64,000 nucleotides of DNA from Fusibacter ferrireducens (GCF_015352425.1 NZ_JADKNH010000014.1:1-64000); one strand, 5' to 3'; numbered from the stretch's first letter, positions 1-7,688 are shown. The notes: generated from the letters alone by a model not told the origin. Numbers and translations: made by a program.

Positions 1-1
1 G

Positions 2-343
2 CATCACAAAGAAATTTTCGGAAAAGCCCCTACAGAAGTTGCAACGGATCGTGGTTACTATTCTTCGTCAAATGAGATGGAACTCACTAAACTTGGTGTA
101 AAGCATCTCAGTATCCCTAAGCCAGGGAAGAAAAGCAAGAGCCGTCAAGAGATAGAAAGTACACCTAAATTTAAAAAACTTCAAAAGTTCAGAGCAGGCG
201 TAGAAGGCAGAATTAGTTGTCTAAAGCGATCCTTTGGACTGCGTAGAAGCTATCTAAGAGGTTTTAAAGGAACCTCTACTTGGTGTGGGTATGGAATCTT
301 TGCTCACAACCTTCGAAAAGCAGCAAAGCTACTTTTGAGCTGA
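2..343 (+). mobile_element. C-terminal part of a DDE transposase, cut by the window edge
   Basis: The reading frame is already open at base 2, so the gene starts before the window; only about 113 residues are visible. They carry the second Asp motif of DDE transposases (ATDRGYYS) and, further on, the Glu region (VEGRISCLKRSFGLRRS) followed by a helical tail ending in HNLRKAAKLL. This spacing and the GKKSK basic stretch resemble IS5/ISNCY-type transposases; the exact family is uncertain. An internal ATG at 77 is not a real start because the conserved D motif lies upstream of it. Whether the element is intact cannot be judged. The downstream end of the element probably lies between 344 and 440, but I see no certain terminal repeat because the other end is absent. 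Confidence 0.75.
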
Positions 344-370
344 AAAGTTCAAAAGCGAGGGATTAAAATC

Positions 371-388
371 ACCACAAGTACTTGTGGT
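371..388. repeat. 18-bp perfect palindrome after the transposase
   Basis: ACCACAAGTACTTGTGGT reads the same on both strands. It lies 28 bp after the transposase stop and could be part of the terminal region of the insertion sequence or a short hairpin ending its transcript. No T-run follows, so an intrinsic terminator is not supported. Confidence 0.5.
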
Positions 389-440
389 ATATCAAATTTT
401 GACTTGTGTTGTTGAAAAACAAGAAAACATTAATTTTTGA

Positions 441-656
441 GTTTCAATTTATCAGGTTAATCTAATTAGTCCGTATGATTTAACATCTAAGATCGATCAA
501 TTTTTAGAAAATAAAGATTTCACAATGACTAGATTAGTTTTTAAAACGATTCATGCTGATTTTAATACAATAGCGAGATTGAGTCATATTGTTCGTGATA
601 AAAAGTTAATAAAAAGGGGTTGTTCTTACTTTATAGAACCATCAGAGATGAAGTAA
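441..656 (+). pseudogene. Open fragment of about 71 codons, probable remnant of a decayed gene
   Basis: One frame is open from the stop at 438-440 to the TAA at 654-656. It encodes a protein-like sequence (YQVNLISPYDLTSKIDQF, then a helical stretch ending YFIEPSEMK), but there is no start codon with a ribosome binding site; the only ATG (525) would give 44 residues. The fragment directly follows the transposase tail, so it may be a gene cut by insertion. I do not recognise the family. The rest of 344-910 holds only the hairpin at 670-703 and the promoter at 858-886. Confidence 0.35.
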
Positions 657-669
657 CGAAAGTGTGTAT

Positions 670-703
670 TAAGGCATAGAGATCATTGAATCTCTATGCC
701 TTA
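670..703 (+). terminator. Perfect 14-bp inverted repeat with 6-nt loop
   Basis: TAAGGCATAGAGAT and its exact reverse complement flank the loop CATTGA, 14 bp after the stop of the fragment at 441-656. The hairpin would be stable, but only a short AT tract and no true T-run follows, so it may be a weak terminator or an RNA-stability hairpin. Confidence 0.5.
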
Positions 704-857
704 ATAATATGGTATAACAAGAAAAATTGTCTTATTAAGTGTTTATGATCTCAGAATGACTTTTGTGTTCTTGAAATAAAAATTTTATAGCAAAAACTTG
801 AAAGAGAAAAATAGTTATCTGAGAATAGTTTGCAATATAATTAGCCTCACGAAATAT

Positions 858-886
858 TTGAGTCGCGAATGATCCTATGCTATAAT
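858..886 (+). promoter_or_regulatory. Sigma-A promoter for the MATE gene
   Basis: TTGAGT (858-863), 17-bp spacer, TATAAT (881-886) preceded by TGC, which makes an extended -10. The expected transcript start near 893 leaves a short leader with GGAGG at 900-904, ahead of the ATG at 911. Confidence 0.8.
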
Positions 887-910
887 ATTTGTATATGATG
901 GAGGAACAGC

Positions 911-2287
911 ATGGATTATTCGGAAAAGAGAGCATTGATCTTAGAAGGGCAGATGAAAAAAGTGATATGGGTTTTGTCTGTACCCGTTATGATCAATAAT
1001 TTTATTCAGACCATTTACAATCTTACGGATACTTTTTTTGTTGGTCGAATTGGAGGCAACGAAGTCGCTGCCATACAGTTGGTGTGGCCCATTAACTTTA
1101 TGGTGATGGCATTTGGAATAGGGATGTCCATTGCCGCAAGTGCATTGATATCCCAATATATTGGTGCAGATAGACACGAAAAGGCGAGACTTGTTTCAGG
1201 ACAAGTTGTGAGTTTGTTGTTGGTTATGGGCGTGATGCTCTCCTTAATCGGCTATGGATTAAGTGGCTACATTGTAAAGTGGATGGGGGCAACTGGATCG
1301 CTTTATGACAATGCATCATCATATCTTTCAATTATCTTTTTGGGGATGCCTGCACTTTTTCTATTACAAGCATTTAATGGCATCAAGCAGGGGCAGGGCG
1401 ATACAATCTCTCCAATGGTGGTCGGCGCAAGTGCAGTCGTGTTAAACATGATATTAGACCCGATCTTTATCTTCAAATTTCAAATGGGGATTTCAGGCGC
1501 TGCAATTGCTACAGTTATTGCGCAAACTATTTTTGCGCTTTATGCAGTGAGTACACTTTTTATAAAAGACAAGGGCATTAAAATCACGATAAAAGAACTC
1601 AAATGGGATATGAAAATCATAAATAAAATTATAAGCGTCGGTTTGCCTTCTTCTATTGGGCAAGCCACAACGGCCTTTGGTTTTGCCATTTTAAATGTTT
1701 TTCTGATTTCGTTTGGTGAAGTGACCCTAACGGCGTTTGCCATTGGCAATCGGATAAATTCTCTAATTATGATGCCAGCCATGGGAATTGGCAGTGCCCT
1801 TGCAACAGTGGTCGGGCAAAATTTGGGCGCAGATAATAAGAAAAGAGCAAAAGAGGCCGTGAGAACAAGTGCGGCCCTTGCAACGATTATACTGGTAACC
1901 AGTGGTTTGATCATGTGGCCTTTTGCTCAAAAAATTGTCGAGGCCTTTGCAATTCAGGAAGCAATTATTCAAAGCAGTACCGAATATTTGAGAATTCTCA
2001 TTATGGCGGTGCCACTTATGGGTGTTTTTCAAGTTCTGATAGGCACATTCCAAGGATCAGGTCATACGATTTCTGCAATGATTCTCATGATGGGAAGACT
2101 TTGGGGCATTCGAATTCCTATGGTGTTTGCTTTAAGCCATTGGTCTGGTTTTAATCCATCGTCTGTATGGTATGCTATGTATACGAGTAATTTGATCATA
2201 TGCCTCATAGGCTACGGTATCTATCTTACAGGGAATTGGCAAAATCAAATTATTAAAAATAAACCTCAGGTGTCTGTGGACTTGTAA
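911..2287 (+). CDS. MATE-family multidrug/cation antiporter
   Basis: A 458-residue polytopic membrane protein of the usual MATE length. The N-terminus shows the family pattern: a short amphipathic stretch, then VIWVLSVPVMINNFIQTIYNLTDTFF in which the PVMINN and YNLTDTFFVGRIG segments are typical of DinF/NorM-like Firmicutes proteins. The pseudo-repeat appears again in the second half (PSSIGQATTAFGFAILN). About twelve membrane helices are expected. MATE proteins export drugs or metabolites using Na+ or H+ gradients; the substrate here cannot be told. The start is fixed by GGAGG seven bases before the ATG. It is monocistronic, with its own promoter and a terminator at 2525-2563. Confidence 0.93.
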   Translation: MDYSEKRALILEGQMKKVIWVLSVPVMINNFIQTIYNLTDTFFVGRIGGNEVAAIQLVWPINFMVMAFGIGMSIAASALISQYIGADRHEKARLVSGQVVSLLLVMGVMLSLIGYGLSGYIVKWMGATGSLYDNASSYLSIIFLGMPALFLLQAFNGIKQGQGDTISPMVVGASAVVLNMILDPIFIFKFQMGISGAAIATVIAQTIFALYAVSTLFIKDKGIKITIKELKWDMKIINKIISVGLPSSIGQATTAFGFAILNVFLISFGEVTLTAFAIGNRINSLIMMPAMGIGSALATVVGQNLGADNKKRAKEAVRTSAALATIILVTSGLIMWPFAQKIVEAFAIQEAIIQSSTEYLRILIMAVPLMGVFQVLIGTFQGSGHTISAMILMMGRLWGIRIPMVFALSHWSGFNPSSVWYAMYTSNLIICLIGYGIYLTGNWQNQIIKNKPQVSVDL

Positions 2288-2318
2288 CCGGTAAATTGGC
2301 ACTGAGCGTTTATTGAAG

Positions 2319-2522
2319 AGCAACATTTGAGTCATCTTATGATGCCTCAAAGCGATTTTCGCTGACGCTGTTTGAGGTTGAACATGCCTCATCACAGCTT
2401 TTGGCTCAAATCTTGTTGCATATAGCAACATTTGAGTCGTCTTAGGATGTCTCAAAGCGATTTTCGCTGACGCTGTTTGAGGTTGAACATGCCTCATCAC
2501 AGCTTTTGGCTCAAATCTTGTT
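2319..2522. repeat. Dispersed repeat family A: two tandem 99-bp copies, 105-bp period
   Basis: Copy 1 covers 2319-2417 and copy 2 covers 2424-2522; they differ at only a few positions. Each unit begins AGCAACATTTGAG and ends CTCAAATCTTGTT, which are imperfect inverted repeats of each other, and has an internal hairpin AGCGATTTTCGCT. A diverged third copy lies at 15421-15516. The array sits between the MATE stop and its terminator. It resembles REP/BIME-type elements; no protein is encoded. Confidence 0.85.
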
Positions 2523-2524
2523 AT

Positions 2525-2563
2525 TAAAAAAATGCTACCTAAATCTTCGGGTAGCATTTTTGT
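2525..2563. terminator. Bidirectional terminator between the MATE gene and hisD
   Basis: AATGCTACC (2531-2539) pairs with GGTAGCATT (2550-2558), with an A-run before the stem and a T-run after it. It therefore can end transcripts from both convergent genes. Confidence 0.85.
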
Positions 2564-2591
2564 TTAGAGTCATGAGTGTTTAGCTTGTAGC

Positions 2592-3860
2592 TCATAATCG
2601 CTTTAACCTCACATCCACAGCGTTTGCATGTGCATGGAGACCTTCTGATTTCGCCATTCTATATGCTGATGGGCCAATCTTTTTCAGTGCTTCTGGTTTA
2701 ATGGTCTGATGCGTCAATGTTTTGAGGAAAGTGCCCACATAGACGCCACCTGTGTACCTTGCAGCTTTCAAGGTTGGCAAAGTATGATTTGTCCCTGAAA
2801 TGTAGTCTCCTAAAACCTCTGCGGACCATTCACCAATAAAGAGAGAACCATAATTGTAGAGTTGATCTATAATGGACTCGGGTTCTTGAATGGCAAGCTC
2901 TAAGTGTTCAGGTGCCAATCGGTTACACAAATCAATCCCTTCATTTAAATGATCAATCACGATGATTTCACCGAAAACTTCCCAAGACTTTCTTGCGATA
3001 TCGGCAGTTTCTAATGATTTAAGTTGGTTTTCAACAGCTTGTAGAGTTTGTAGGGCAATGGTTTCGCTTGTGGTGACTAGGATGCCCTTTGCCAAAAGGT
3101 CGTGTTCAGACTGAGCTAATAAATCTGCGGCAAGCATTTCTGGATCGGCGTGATCGTCAGCTAAGATCATCACCTCACTGGGACCAGCCACAAAATCAAT
3201 GCCGATTTGACCATAGCATTGACGTTTGGCTTCGGTGACGTATTGATTACCAGGGCCAACGATAAGGTCAACGGGTTTTATGCTTTCAGTGCCATAGGAA
3301 AAAGCAGCTATGGCATGTGCACCGCCCACCACATAAATCTCATCCACACCAGCAATGTCCAGTGCAACCAATGTTTCAGGCGCTATGTGTTCAGTGCCTT
3401 TAACTGAAGGAGAACAGGCTACAACTCGTTTTACACCAGCCACTTTTGCTGGAATAACCAGCATCAATGCCGATGAAAACAAGGGATAGTTGCCCCCAGG
3501 AACATAGCAAAGACAGGATTCTATAGGGACGACACGATGCCCAAGCTCTATGCCAGGAGCCACCATAAATGATGGTAAGTCTGTGATTGTAGATTTCTGA
3601 GCTGTGGCAAAGCGTTTTATATGGTCACTGGCGATTTTGAGATCTTCAATTAGACTCACAGGGACGTGATCATAAGCATTTTTTATTTCTGCTTCGGTTA
3701 CCCTAAGCGATTTTCTCTCGTTTAAGTCGAATTGAGCATTAAATTTAAATAGAGCATCATCGCCCTCTAATCTGACTTGATCGATGATACTAACGACGCT
3801 TTCTTTGAGATGGGTTAAATCCGAAGAGGGTCTTTCAATAGATTGCTTAATATATTTCAT
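2592..3860 (-). CDS. hisD: Histidinol dehydrogenase family protein
   Basis: A 422-residue protein, the usual HisD length. It shows the nucleotide/substrate block VGPGNQYVTEAKRQ, the block FVAGPSEVMILADD, the zinc-site segment AQSEHD (Gln and His ligands), the catalytic Glu-His in LAPEHLEL, the Asp in EVLGDYISGTNHTLPT, and a C-terminal His (GLHAHANAV). Histidinol dehydrogenase performs the last two oxidations of histidine synthesis with NAD+. No other his gene is nearby; the partner is a cupin gene 42 bp upstream on the same strand. HisD paralogues acting on other alcohols, such as the sulfopropanediol dehydrogenase HpsN, look similar, so the substrate is not certain. AGGAGCC precedes the ATG. 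Confidence 0.85.
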   Translation of the reverse strand: MKYIKQSIERPSSDLTHLKESVVSIIDQVRLEGDDALFKFNAQFDLNERKSLRVTEAEIKNAYDHVPVSLIEDLKIASDHIKRFATAQKSTITDLPSFMVAPGIELGHRVVPIESCLCYVPGGNYPLFSSALMLVIPAKVAGVKRVVACSPSVKGTEHIAPETLVALDIAGVDEIYVVGGAHAIAAFSYGTESIKPVDLIVGPGNQYVTEAKRQCYGQIGIDFVAGPSEVMILADDHADPEMLAADLLAQSEHDLLAKGILVTTSETIALQTLQAVENQLKSLETADIARKSWEVFGEIIVIDHLNEGIDLCNRLAPEHLELAIQEPESIIDQLYNYGSLFIGEWSAEVLGDYISGTNHTLPTLKAARYTGGVYVGTFLKTLTHQTIKPEALKKIGPSAYRMAKSEGLHAHANAVDVRLKRL

Positions 3861-3902
3861 ATAATCATAGGCTCCTTTTATTTTTAGTGTTTGTGCGAAA
3901 CA

Positions 3903-4250
3903 CTATTGATGGCCTCTGACGGGAACAATGCAGATGAATTTAAGCGGTGTTGAGCCCGTATTGGAAAACTGATGTAGTGTGTTAGGTGGTACAAAAGCAT
4001 AACTGCCCGCTTTAAGTGGGTGCAAAGTGTCTTCTATCAGCAATGTGCCTTCACCTTCAATAACATAATTTATGTGAGGCCAATCGTGTTGATGCTTTGG
4101 AGAAAAACCTTCTGCTTCAAGTTCTACAACGCGCATAACATGATCCTCCCAACCTTCAGTTGGTGAGACTAATACCTTCATAGCAGCGTTTTTAGCTGCA
4201 TCACTCATTATCTTTGAAGCCGTTAAGTCATTAAAATTTCCAACGATCAT
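3903..4250 (-). CDS. Small single-domain cupin protein
   Basis: A 115-residue protein with one cupin barrel. Motif 1 is visible as GFSPKHQHDWPHINYVIEG (His-x-His metal ligands and a Glu-containing strand end) and motif 2 as AGSYAFVPPNTLHQFSN (second-site His). Such small cupins bind a divalent metal and act as enzymes or sensors. It is the first gene of a two-gene unit with the hisD-family gene, so it may act on the same compound. The start is set by AAAAGGAGG six bases before the ATG. I cannot name the reaction. Confidence 0.8.
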   Translation of the reverse strand: MIVGNFNDLTASKIMSDAAKNAAMKVLVSPTEGWEDHVMRVVELEAEGFSPKHQHDWPHINYVIEGEGTLLIEDTLHPLKAGSYAFVPPNTLHQFSNTGSTPLKFICIVPVRGHQ

Positions 4251-4422
4251 TGGAACCTCCTTTTTATCTCTAATTTTAAGTTATAAACATTATAACAGAA
4301 AATGAATGTGTATAAAGAGAATATCTATTAAAAAAAAAAATAAAAATCCCTATGCCAATTTGCTTTAAAGGAGCAATGACGAGCATTATGACTGCAATCC
4401 AAATAGAGTGGCAATGACAAGT

Positions 4423-4513
4423 GAAATGTATGTATTAGAAGGAATCAGTGCGCTGGAATGAACCCGTGTGTTAGAATGAATCAGTGTGCTAGAACGAATA
4501 AGTATAGTAGAAC
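4423..4513. repeat. Degenerate 18-bp tandem repeat, four to five units
   Basis: Units GAATCAGTGCGCTGGAAT (4442), GAACCCGTGTGTTAGAAT (4460), GAATCAGTGTGCTAGAAC (4478) and GAATAAGTATAGTAGAAC (4496) follow head to tail; a weaker unit precedes at 4423. The period is a multiple of three, so the forward frame has a six-residue repeat, but no ribosome binding site or coding pattern supports a gene. The array is just past the 3' end of the immunity gene. Apart from it, 4251-4592 holds only AT-rich DNA upstream of the cupin gene. Confidence 0.75.
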
Positions 4514-4592
4514 TAAAAAAACGATAGAAAGAATAGGATTTTCTTTTCTACCGCTTTTTAATTGGACGTCCTTTTGGCGTCTTATTATAGAT

Positions 4593-4838
4593 TTAAATTC
4601 GTTCTTTCAGATCACTCCAAAGAGAATCATCCATATTCATGGCACGACCAATTTCATCTAAAGCACTGTAAATTGAATCGTCAATATTGAGCTGATCTTC
4701 ATCAATAACGCTGCAGATGACTTCAAAAGCAACACCCCATTCATCATGATCTAAAAAACCCTTGATGTCTTTAAGATCTTTTTCTGGGAAATCCTTTAGC
4801 TTTGGAAGTAATTCAACAATTTTTTTGTTCACGTCCAT
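4593..4838 (-). CDS. MafI-family-like immunity protein
   Basis: An 81-residue acidic helical protein. The pattern FLDHDEWGVAFEVICSVI followed by IYSALDEIGRAMNMDDSLW resembles MafI-type immunity proteins, which protect cells against polymorphic toxins. It lies 42 bp after the EndoU-type toxin gene on the same strand, the usual toxin-then-immunity order, and AAGGA precedes the ATG. Expected role: cytoplasmic protein that binds and blocks the neighbouring RNase. The family call rests on remembered patterns, not a search; the gene order supports it independently. Confidence 0.65.
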   Translation of the reverse strand: MDVNKKIVELLPKLKDFPEKDLKDIKGFLDHDEWGVAFEVICSVIDEDQLNIDDSIYSALDEIGRAMNMDDSLWSDLKERI

Positions 4839-4880
4839 ATGATCACATCCTTATCAATTTATTGGGTAAACGGTGATGAT

Positions 4881-5366
4881 TCATAGTGGGTAAGCAGTGA
4901 CGATCTCATCACCACCGACAATGACCATGATATTTACACCGTCTTGTGTGCCTGTTACTTCATATCTTTGTACGCCTTTTACTTTTCTTCCTGGAACGCG
5001 AGTGCTGCTCGAGCTATTTGCAACAGCAAGAATATTTTTTTTAGCTTTATCACGATCCCAATCCACTGGGAATAATGATTTACCATTGCTTTGGTGTTCC
5101 GGTGTATTCAAGTGGCCACCGCCTGTGCCATCTCCATCCATAATATGTGTTTCTCGATCTGAACTCATTGTGACGGTAGGTGTAGTAGTTGGTTTCGGAG
5201 CTGTTGTAGCAGCTTCCTTCGTTGTGGCACCGGGTTTATACCCAGGACTTGGGGCCAGTGTTTTAGGCGCTTCACCCGTTGAAGCTTTTACCCCAGTTGG
5301 GGAACTGTCGGTTTTAGGTGTATCGGTTTTTTTGCCTTTAACAATATCGGCATAGGACATTGTCAT
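4881..5366 (-). CDS. EndoU-type RNase toxin with Pro/Thr-rich N-terminus
   Basis: A 161-residue protein. Residues 1-70 are low-complexity, rich in Thr, Pro, Ala and Lys, with no signal peptide. Residues 72-161 match the bacterial EndoU pattern: HIMDGDGTGGGH (His74 and His85 as the two catalytic histidines), a Lys-rich helix (DRDKAKKNILAV), a strand pair (VTGTQDGVNIMVIV) and the final IVTAYP. EndoU domains cleave RNA and are common as C-terminal toxin tips of contact-dependent or secreted polymorphic toxins. Here the domain has only a short leader and no visible delivery module, so the secretion route is unknown. The upstream TTG (5384) is rejected because AAAGGTGG at 5374-5382 positions the ATG at 5366. 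Confidence 0.75.
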   Translation of the reverse strand: MTMSYADIVKGKKTDTPKTDSSPTGVKASTGEAPKTLAPSPGYKPGATTKEAATTAPKPTTTPTVTMSSDRETHIMDGDGTGGGHLNTPEHQSNGKSLFPVDWDRDKAKKNILAVANSSSSTRVPGRKVKGVQRYEVTGTQDGVNIMVIVGGDEIVTAYPL

Positions 5367-5691
5367 CTTTGCACCACCTTTCAAATGGATAATTTAACAA
5401 GTGGTGTAGAGTAAATGTTGGAACACATATAGTGGCGTACTAAACAACTTAAATGAGTGCGAATTTTTTTAAGAAACCTCATGAAGGCTTTAAAGTAGGA
5501 TATAGTGCTGGGAATAAGATTGAATCAATACTTTTATGTAATAAGAACTTGTGTGTATACGTGATCAATAAATGAACTCTACACAGATTGAGTTAAAATA
5601 AGAAATATATACTATATATTACCATGAAATATGATTGTAAACAATAAAGTGTGTGATGAGAAAAAAATAGTGCGGCGTAAGTCACGTCGTA

Positions 5692-5720
5692 TTGACATTT
5701 GTTCTCAGTGATGCTATACT
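5692..5720 (+). promoter_or_regulatory. Sigma-A promoter of the ribU leader
   Basis: TTGACA (5692-5697), 17-bp spacer, TATACT (5715-5720) preceded by TGC. The transcript would start near 5727, a few bases before the FMN riboswitch. The stretch from 5385 to 5690 has no gene or other signal I can support. Confidence 0.85.
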
Positions 5721-5732
5721 GAGTATGTAATA

Positions 5733-5843
5733 ATCTTCAGGGCGGGGTGTAAGTCCCCACCGGCGGTAAAGCCCGCGAGCCGAAAGGTTGATCTGGTTGA
5801 ATTCCAGAGCCGACAGTATAGTCTGGATGGAAGAAGAGGTTTA
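5733..5843 (+). promoter_or_regulatory. FMN riboswitch (RFN element)
   Basis: The conserved RFN core is clear: CAGGGCGGGGTG, CCCCACCGGCGGTAAAGCC, CGCGAGCC, a variable arm with GATCTGG and CCAGAGCCGACAG, then AGTCTGGATGGAAGAAGA. It binds flavin mononucleotide. With the terminator hairpin that follows and ribU downstream, it should switch off riboflavin uptake when FMN is plentiful. Confidence 0.97.
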
Positions 5844-5861
5844 TTATTATAATGCTATTTT

Positions 5862-5891
5862 ACCCTGAAGTGCATGCTTTAGGGTTTTTTT
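5862..5891 (+). terminator. Riboswitch-controlled terminator before ribU
   Basis: ACCCTGAAG (5862-5870) and CTTTAGGGT (5877-5885) form a stem followed by seven T. It lies between the FMN aptamer and the ribU ribosome binding site, as expected for transcription attenuation. Confidence 0.85.
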
Positions 5892-5931
5892 ATGCCCGTA
5901 AAGCCAATAATATTTATGGGAGGTCTTATAT

Positions 5932-6525
5932 ATGACTACATCAGCAGTAAAAAAAATGTCTGTCAAAACCATGACAAAAGTAGCTATGCTCAGCGTTATT
6001 GCATTTATTCTCTATTTTATTGAACTTCAAGTACCTATTTTTCCTGGGTTCTTAAAGATTGATATCAGCGATTTGCCAGCTCTGATTGGCGCATTTGCAC
6101 TTGGGCCAATGGCGGGAATCGCAATTGAGGCAATAAAAAATATTTTACATCTCCTCAGAACTTCAACAGGTGGTGTGGGTGAGATTGCGAATTTTGTAAT
6201 AGGCATCGCCATGGTGATACCAGCAGCACTAATTTACAAGAGATCAAAGACAAAGATGAGTGCAATTATTGGACTCGCAGTGGGTGTTGTGTCCATGGCA
6301 ATCATGGGCGGTCTTGCTAATTATTTATTCTTAATTCCCTTTTACACTAATTTTATGCCGATTGATGCAATCGTCGGTATGGGGACCATTATCAATCCCA
6401 ATATCAATAGTGTTGCCACGTTAATCCTATACGGTATTGTGCCATTCAATCTTTTCAAGGGTTTGGTTGTCGCAGTGGTGACCATGATGCTCTACAAGCG
6501 CATATCTCCAATTTTAACGCGTTAA
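5932..6525 (+). CDS. ribU: Riboflavin ECF transporter S component RibU
   Basis: A 197-residue membrane protein with about six helices, typical of ECF S components. The first helix region (MTKVAMLSVIAFILYFIE) and the FLKIDISDLPALIGAFALGP segment are characteristic of RibU. It captures riboflavin at the outer face and works with the shared EcfAA'T module, which is not in this window. GGGAGG lies eight bases before the ATG. Control by the FMN riboswitch directly upstream confirms the substrate class. A terminator at 6556-6608 ends the unit. Confidence 0.95.
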   Translation: MTTSAVKKMSVKTMTKVAMLSVIAFILYFIELQVPIFPGFLKIDISDLPALIGAFALGPMAGIAIEAIKNILHLLRTSTGGVGEIANFVIGIAMVIPAALIYKRSKTKMSAIIGLAVGVVSMAIMGGLANYLFLIPFYTNFMPIDAIVGMGTIINPNINSVATLILYGIVPFNLFKGLVVAVVTMMLYKRISPILTR

Positions 6526-6555
6526 TGGCGTCCCATCATTTCTATTAATTGTATG

Positions 6556-6608
6556 AAATCTCTGAAATAAGATCGACATAGAGGCGGTCTCATTTCAGAG
6601 ATTTTTTT
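6556..6608 (+). terminator. Terminator after ribU
   Basis: AAATCTCTGAAAT (6556-6568) pairs exactly with ATTTCAGAGATTT (6592-6604), running into a T-run. The 23-nt loop has a smaller hairpin. Confidence 0.85.
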
Positions 6609-6659
6609 CTGTGTGTTTTGGATTTTGCCCTTGCATCTTATACAAAGATATGATAAAGT

Positions 6660-6683
6660 CAATGTACAATATATAGTATAATG
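6660..6683. promoter_or_regulatory. Candidate YhfZ operator overlapping the yhfZ -10 box
   Basis: CAATGTAC, 8 bp, GTATAATG is an imperfect dyad with the same arm length and spacing as the dyad at 7654-7677. It overlaps the TATAAT (6677-6682) that probably drives yhfZ; no good -35 box is visible. A repressor bound here would block its own promoter. The assignment to YhfZ is inference from position and repetition of the pattern. Confidence 0.45.
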
Positions 6684-6702
6684 TAATTTGGAGGGGAAAT
6701 CT

Positions 6703-7641
6703 GTGGATGCAAGCACAAATAAATTAATGTCGAAAAATGGTTTAGCAATAAAAAGGCTTTCACAGGAACTCTTTTCTTATGAGGTTGGAGATCGCATTCG
6801 AACCATTACAGAGTATGTAGATTTATTGGATAGCTCAAGGGGAACGGTTCAATCCGCTATGAAATTTCTGCAAGAGGATGCCTGTATTTCTTTGGAATCA
6901 AGAGGACATTTAGGAACATTTCTTGTGAAAATGAATCATAAAAAACTTTGGGAATACTCTGATTTTGGCGTTATCATTGGTGCAATGCCACTGCCTTACT
7001 CAAAGCGATACGAAGGTCTGGCAACAGGCCTATACAAGGTTTTTGAAAATAAAGAGATTCCCTTTAGTTTATCTTTTATGAGAGGAGCGGATAAGAGAAT
7101 CCAAGCACTTAATTTCGGAAAGTATAGTTTTGCTATTATTTCTAAACTTGCAGCGGAGATTCATCAAAATGAGAATCACAACCTGTCCATTGTCCATGAA
7201 TTCAAACCGGAAAGTTATGTTGGCAATCACGTGGTGATCTTTAGAGATCCAAAACATACTCAAATTAAAGATGGCATGAGGGTGGGTGTTGACAGTGTCT
7301 CTTTGGATCAATCCAGATTGACTGAAATAGAGTGTGAATCTCTAAATGTAACTTATGTTGCAACGCCTTATAATCAAATTATTCAAAAGCTTGAAATGAA
7401 TGAAATTGATGCGGCTATTTGGAATGGAGATGAAATTTTCGAGAAGAAATTAGATGTATACATTCAGCCTTTAAAAAATCCAGTGGCAAAAGAAATGGAT
7501 CAAAAAGGCAATATTGCTGTAATTGTTGTGAGCAATGAAACCAAAGTAATTGGAAGAATCATGGAAAGATTGCTAGACTTTGATTTGGTAGAAGCAGTTC
7601 AAAAAGAAGTGATGGCAAATGAAATGATTCCGATCTATTAA
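6703..7641 (+). CDS. yhfZ: YhfZ-like GntR-type regulator of the yhf locus
   Basis: A 312-residue protein with an N-terminal winged-helix (about residues 10-75: RIRTITEYVDLLDSSRGTVQSAMKFL is the recognition part) and a C-terminal ligand-binding half that looks like a two-lobed periplasmic-binding fold (GVIIGAMPLPYSKRYEGLATGLY onward). This architecture and the adjacent gene set match YhfZ of the enterobacterial yhf operon. The start is taken as GTG at 6703, because the upstream TTG at 6688 overlaps the ribosome binding site GGAGGGG (6690-6696). It likely senses a pathway metabolite and controls the genes downstream; the effector is unknown. Confidence 0.8.
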   Translation: MDASTNKLMSKNGLAIKRLSQELFSYEVGDRIRTITEYVDLLDSSRGTVQSAMKFLQEDACISLESRGHLGTFLVKMNHKKLWEYSDFGVIIGAMPLPYSKRYEGLATGLYKVFENKEIPFSLSFMRGADKRIQALNFGKYSFAIISKLAAEIHQNENHNLSIVHEFKPESYVGNHVVIFRDPKHTQIKDGMRVGVDSVSLDQSRLTEIECESLNVTYVATPYNQIIQKLEMNEIDAAIWNGDEIFEKKLDVYIQPLKNPVAKEMDQKGNIAVIVVSNETKVIGRIMERLLDFDLVEAVQKEVMANEMIPIY

Positions 7642-7653
7642 TTTTTTTAAGCG

Positions 7654-7677
7654 CAATATACGGAAAACGGTATATTG
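7654..7677. promoter_or_regulatory. Candidate second YhfZ operator
   Basis: CAATATAC, 8 bp, GTATATTG is a perfect 8-bp dyad in the gap between yhfZ and yhfY, ending just before the AAAGGAG ribosome binding site of yhfY. It matches the 6660-6683 dyad in arm sequence and spacing. No T-run follows, so it is less likely to be a terminator. A hairpin masking the ribosome binding site is another possibility. Confidence 0.5.
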
Positions 7678-7688
7678 AAAGGAGCGTT

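Noticed and set aside
2132-2557. Reverse ORF of 141 codons with an internal peptide repeat
   Set aside because: It is the translation of the tandem family A repeats and the end of the MATE gene; no start signal.
4423-4513. Short tandem array considered as CRISPR
   Set aside because: Units follow each other without spacers, and no cas gene is present.
4458-4661. Forward ORF of 67 codons with a hexapeptide repeat
   Set aside because: It is the in-frame reading of the 18-bp tandem array, has no ribosome binding site and overlaps the immunity gene on the other strand.
4897-5355. Forward ORF of 152 codons
   Set aside because: Mirror frame of the toxin gene; its low-complexity composition reflects the Pro/Thr-rich leader on the other strand.
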